Positions 49,027 through 49,538 of a stretch of 49,538 nucleotides of DNA are shown here, piece after piece. The notes beneath the pieces were generated by a model. It was not told the DNA's origin and made no database searches. It saw only the letters and a list, made by a program, of their open reading frames with translations. Each line of letters opens with the position of its first letter. Within the stretch, counting starts at the first letter, position 1. The stretch covers positions 563,795 through 613,332 of the forward strand of contig NZ_RXIZ01000015.1 in NCBI RefSeq assembly GCF_003987855.1, given 5' to 3'. The position numbers and the translations under genes were made by a program. Source of the stretch: Hyphomicrobium sp. (GTDB lineage Bacteria > Pseudomonadota > Alphaproteobacteria > Rhizobiales > Hyphomicrobiaceae).

Positions 49027-49058
49027 ACGCGCATAGACGCCGCGAGTCTCCGCGTTCT

Positions 49059-49538
49059 TCAGAAGTGCAGCGTCGAACCAACCACTGGACCTTGCTGCAG
49101 CACGTCGTATTCGTACTTCGAGGTGCCGGAGCCTTGCGAGTAATCGACCGACAGCGCTCGGTACCCCACGTAGCCGTCCAGCGCATGTCCGTAGAGCATG
49201 CAGATGTGCCAATTGTAGGTGGCGAGAACTTGCCAGGAGAAATCGCTTCCGACTCCAAATCCCCCGAAGTCGGCGCGAAGAACGAGATCTTCTCCAGGCG
49301 CTATGTGATTGCGCACGCGGAAGCCCACGAATGGGTCGGCCCAATCGACCGATCCTGACTTTGCAAACCACCGGCCGTTTTGGAATTCAAGTCCGGATGT
49401 GTTCACCGAGGTGACGGTGGTGGCAGAGACGTCCGAGTCCTGATGCCAGTAGCGAACGCCGCCGAGAAGGTCGAACGCGCTTGATCCGGAAGCGACCGGA
49501 TTGCGGCCTGACCAAATCTCGTAGGCACCGCCGGCCTC
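49059..49538 (-). CDS. outer-membrane beta-barrel protein, partial (5' end outside window)
   Basis: The reading frame is open from the window edge to the stop at 49059. It ends GGFGVGSDFSWQVLATYNW and then VVGSTLHF, with alternating hydrophobic residues and a terminal Phe, typical of an outer-membrane beta-barrel. LLGGVRYWHQDSDVS and GFRVRNHIAPGEDLVLRADFGG are two earlier strands. The gene continues off the edge, so length and function cannot be stated; the GTG at 49406 is only an internal codon. Confidence 0.8.
   Translation of the reverse strand, partial: EAGGAYEIWSGRNPVASGSSAFDLLGGVRYWHQDSDVSATTVTSVNTSGLEFQNGRWFAKSGSVDWADPFVGFRVRNHIAPGEDLVLRADFGGFGVGSDFSWQVLATYNWHICMLYGHALDGYVGYRALSVDYSQGSGTSKYEYDVLQQGPVVGSTLHF

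Larger units (their letters stand above)
48598..49058. other. spacer upstream of the chemoreceptor with FNR/FixK box and terminator
   Basis: No supported gene; the 188-codon minus ORF at 48805-49371 overlaps the outer-membrane gene and looks like a shadow. It contains a TATAAT on the minus strand (48788-48793), a perfect FNR/FixK box (48848-48861), and a terminator hairpin (48996-49026) for the upstream outer-membrane gene. Confidence 0.6.

Noticed and set aside
48805-49371. 188-codon minus ORF overlapping the outer-membrane gene
   Set aside because: It crosses the terminator hairpin and overlaps a better-supported beta-barrel frame; composition is Arg/Leu/Ser-rich as in shadows.

Overview
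The window looks like a chromosomal segment of an alphaproteobacterium of the order Hyphomicrobiales, possibly Hyphomicrobium-like. This is inferred from high G+C coding style, an aminotransferase-hom-glpX-recJ gene string, a class I PHA synthase, an RpoE/ChrR sigma/anti-sigma pair, FNR/FixK-type boxes and many C1/sulfur/halo-organic catabolic genes. No rRNA or taxonomic marker is present, so genus is a guess.

Region 1 (1-10.6 kb) is housekeeping: a four-cysteine mini-protein, O-acetylhomoserine sulfhydrylase (metY), an acidic unknown protein and convergent phaC; then a plus-strand series of class I aminotransferase, homoserine dehydrogenase, class II fructose-1,6-bisphosphatase, RecJ and tRNA-Glu(TTC). 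Region 2 (10.6-19.1 kb) is an apparent genomic island: the last 18 bases of tRNA-Glu recur exactly at 19078-19095. It carries an HxlR regulator with a palindromic operator, a divergent SnoaL-like protein, about 1 kb of non-coding DNA and a giant glycine-rich autotransporter. No integrase is visible.

Region 3 (19.1-24 kb, all minus strand) is a catabolic cluster: Tat-exported MBL-fold hydrolase, exported haloalkane-dehalogenase-like hydrolase, and three tightly packed subunits of a cobalt-type thiocyanate hydrolase/nitrile hydratase whose catalytic subunit has a histidine-rich head. A chloroperoxidase-like esterase follows, and a frameshifted LysR gene lies upstream. Region 4 (24.1-27.5 kb) is one large gene for a membrane-anchored Clp-type AAA+ ATPase fused to a release-factor-2-like domain lacking the GGQ region; it is the most unusual protein here. 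Small stress-type genes follow to 29.2 kb, with an 18-bp perfect palindrome upstream of a CsbD-like gene.

Region 5 (29.7-35.9 kb) is a sulfonate-sulfur locus: ssuA divergent from ssuDCB, a CysB-type LysR regulator, and a fluoroacetate-dehalogenase-type hydrolase with the complete known active-site set. Region 6 (36-48.6 kb) is dense in signal transduction: a cNMP-binding protein, a PAS hybrid kinase, a universal stress protein behind an FNR/FixK box, the RpoE-ChrR pair, a second four-cysteine mini-protein, a Cys4 PAS-like protein, and a minus-strand set of globin-coupled chemoreceptor, CheW, CHASE4 hybrid kinase with HPt, and HD-GYP response regulator. A perfect FNR/FixK box lies upstream of the chemoreceptor. 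The window ends inside an outer-membrane beta-barrel gene.
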